Origin: an uncultured Clostridia bacterium
GTDB lineage: Bacteria > Bacillota > Clostridia > Christensenellales > Aristaeellaceae
Direction of reading: 5' to 3'
DNA: 34,757 nt
Assembly (NCBI GenBank): GCA_945928315.1
Contig: CAMENN010000017.1
Span: 1-34,757 of the forward strand
The stretch's first letter is position 1, and each line of letters opens with the position of its first letter. Below, piece after piece: positions 33,552 to 34,757 of this stretch. Position numbers and translations under genes: made by a program. The notes under the pieces are model-generated. The model ran no database searches and had not been told where the DNA came from. It saw only the letters and a list, made by a program, of their open reading frames with translations.

Positions 33552-34757
<1,206 letters not shown>

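Overview
The window looks like chromosomal DNA of a GC-rich member of the Bacillota, most likely a clostridial lineage. The evidence is a remB-gyrB-gyrA cluster of Bacillota type, SigA-like promoters (several with an extended -10), strong GGAGG-type ribosome binding sites, and a divergently controlled CUT1 sugar transporter locus. I cannot fix the genus from sequence alone.

Layout. (1) Bases 1-23733 are one uninterrupted plus-strand reading frame, already open at the left edge. It encodes at least 7910 residues of a giant, probably exported, repetitive beta-structured protein resembling LktA-type filamentous adhesins and filamentous haemagglutinins. In order it has an acidic 13-residue tandem repeat, an N-terminal region with RTX-like Asp/Gly motifs, several thousand residues of Gly/Ala/Val-rich repeats (about 56 residues per unit where cleanest), helical and acidic insertions, a globular region with an AT-richer patch, FHA-like beta-helix repeats including three near-identical 120-bp copies, a coiled-coil interruption, and a C-terminal domain I do not recognise. 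A bidirectional terminator follows. (2) Bases 23968-29318 form a carbohydrate-uptake locus: a LacI-family repressor on the minus strand, a 269-bp divergent control region with two promoters and operator-like inverted repeats, then a solute-binding protein, two permeases and a HAD phosphatase on the plus strand. No ATPase is encoded. (3) Bases 29548-31053 hold a membrane-tethered protein of unknown function and a GNAT acetyltransferase. (4) Bases 31155-34757 hold a strong promoter, remB, gyrB and the first 402 codons of gyrA (TTG start), cut by the right edge.

How the parts relate. The transporter, phosphatase and LacI regulator fit one regulon: uptake of an unidentified sugar or glycerol-phosphate-like solute, cytoplasmic dephosphorylation, and local repression. 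remB-gyrB-gyrA is a housekeeping unit, here without the dnaA/dnaN/recF genes often found upstream. The giant protein is transcriptionally separate. It is the most unusual element, by size, by modular build, and by near-total avoidance of three codons, which leaves a 15-kb antisense frame open. No tRNA, rRNA, CRISPR array or insertion sequence was seen, and there is no gene-free stretch longer than 300 bases.
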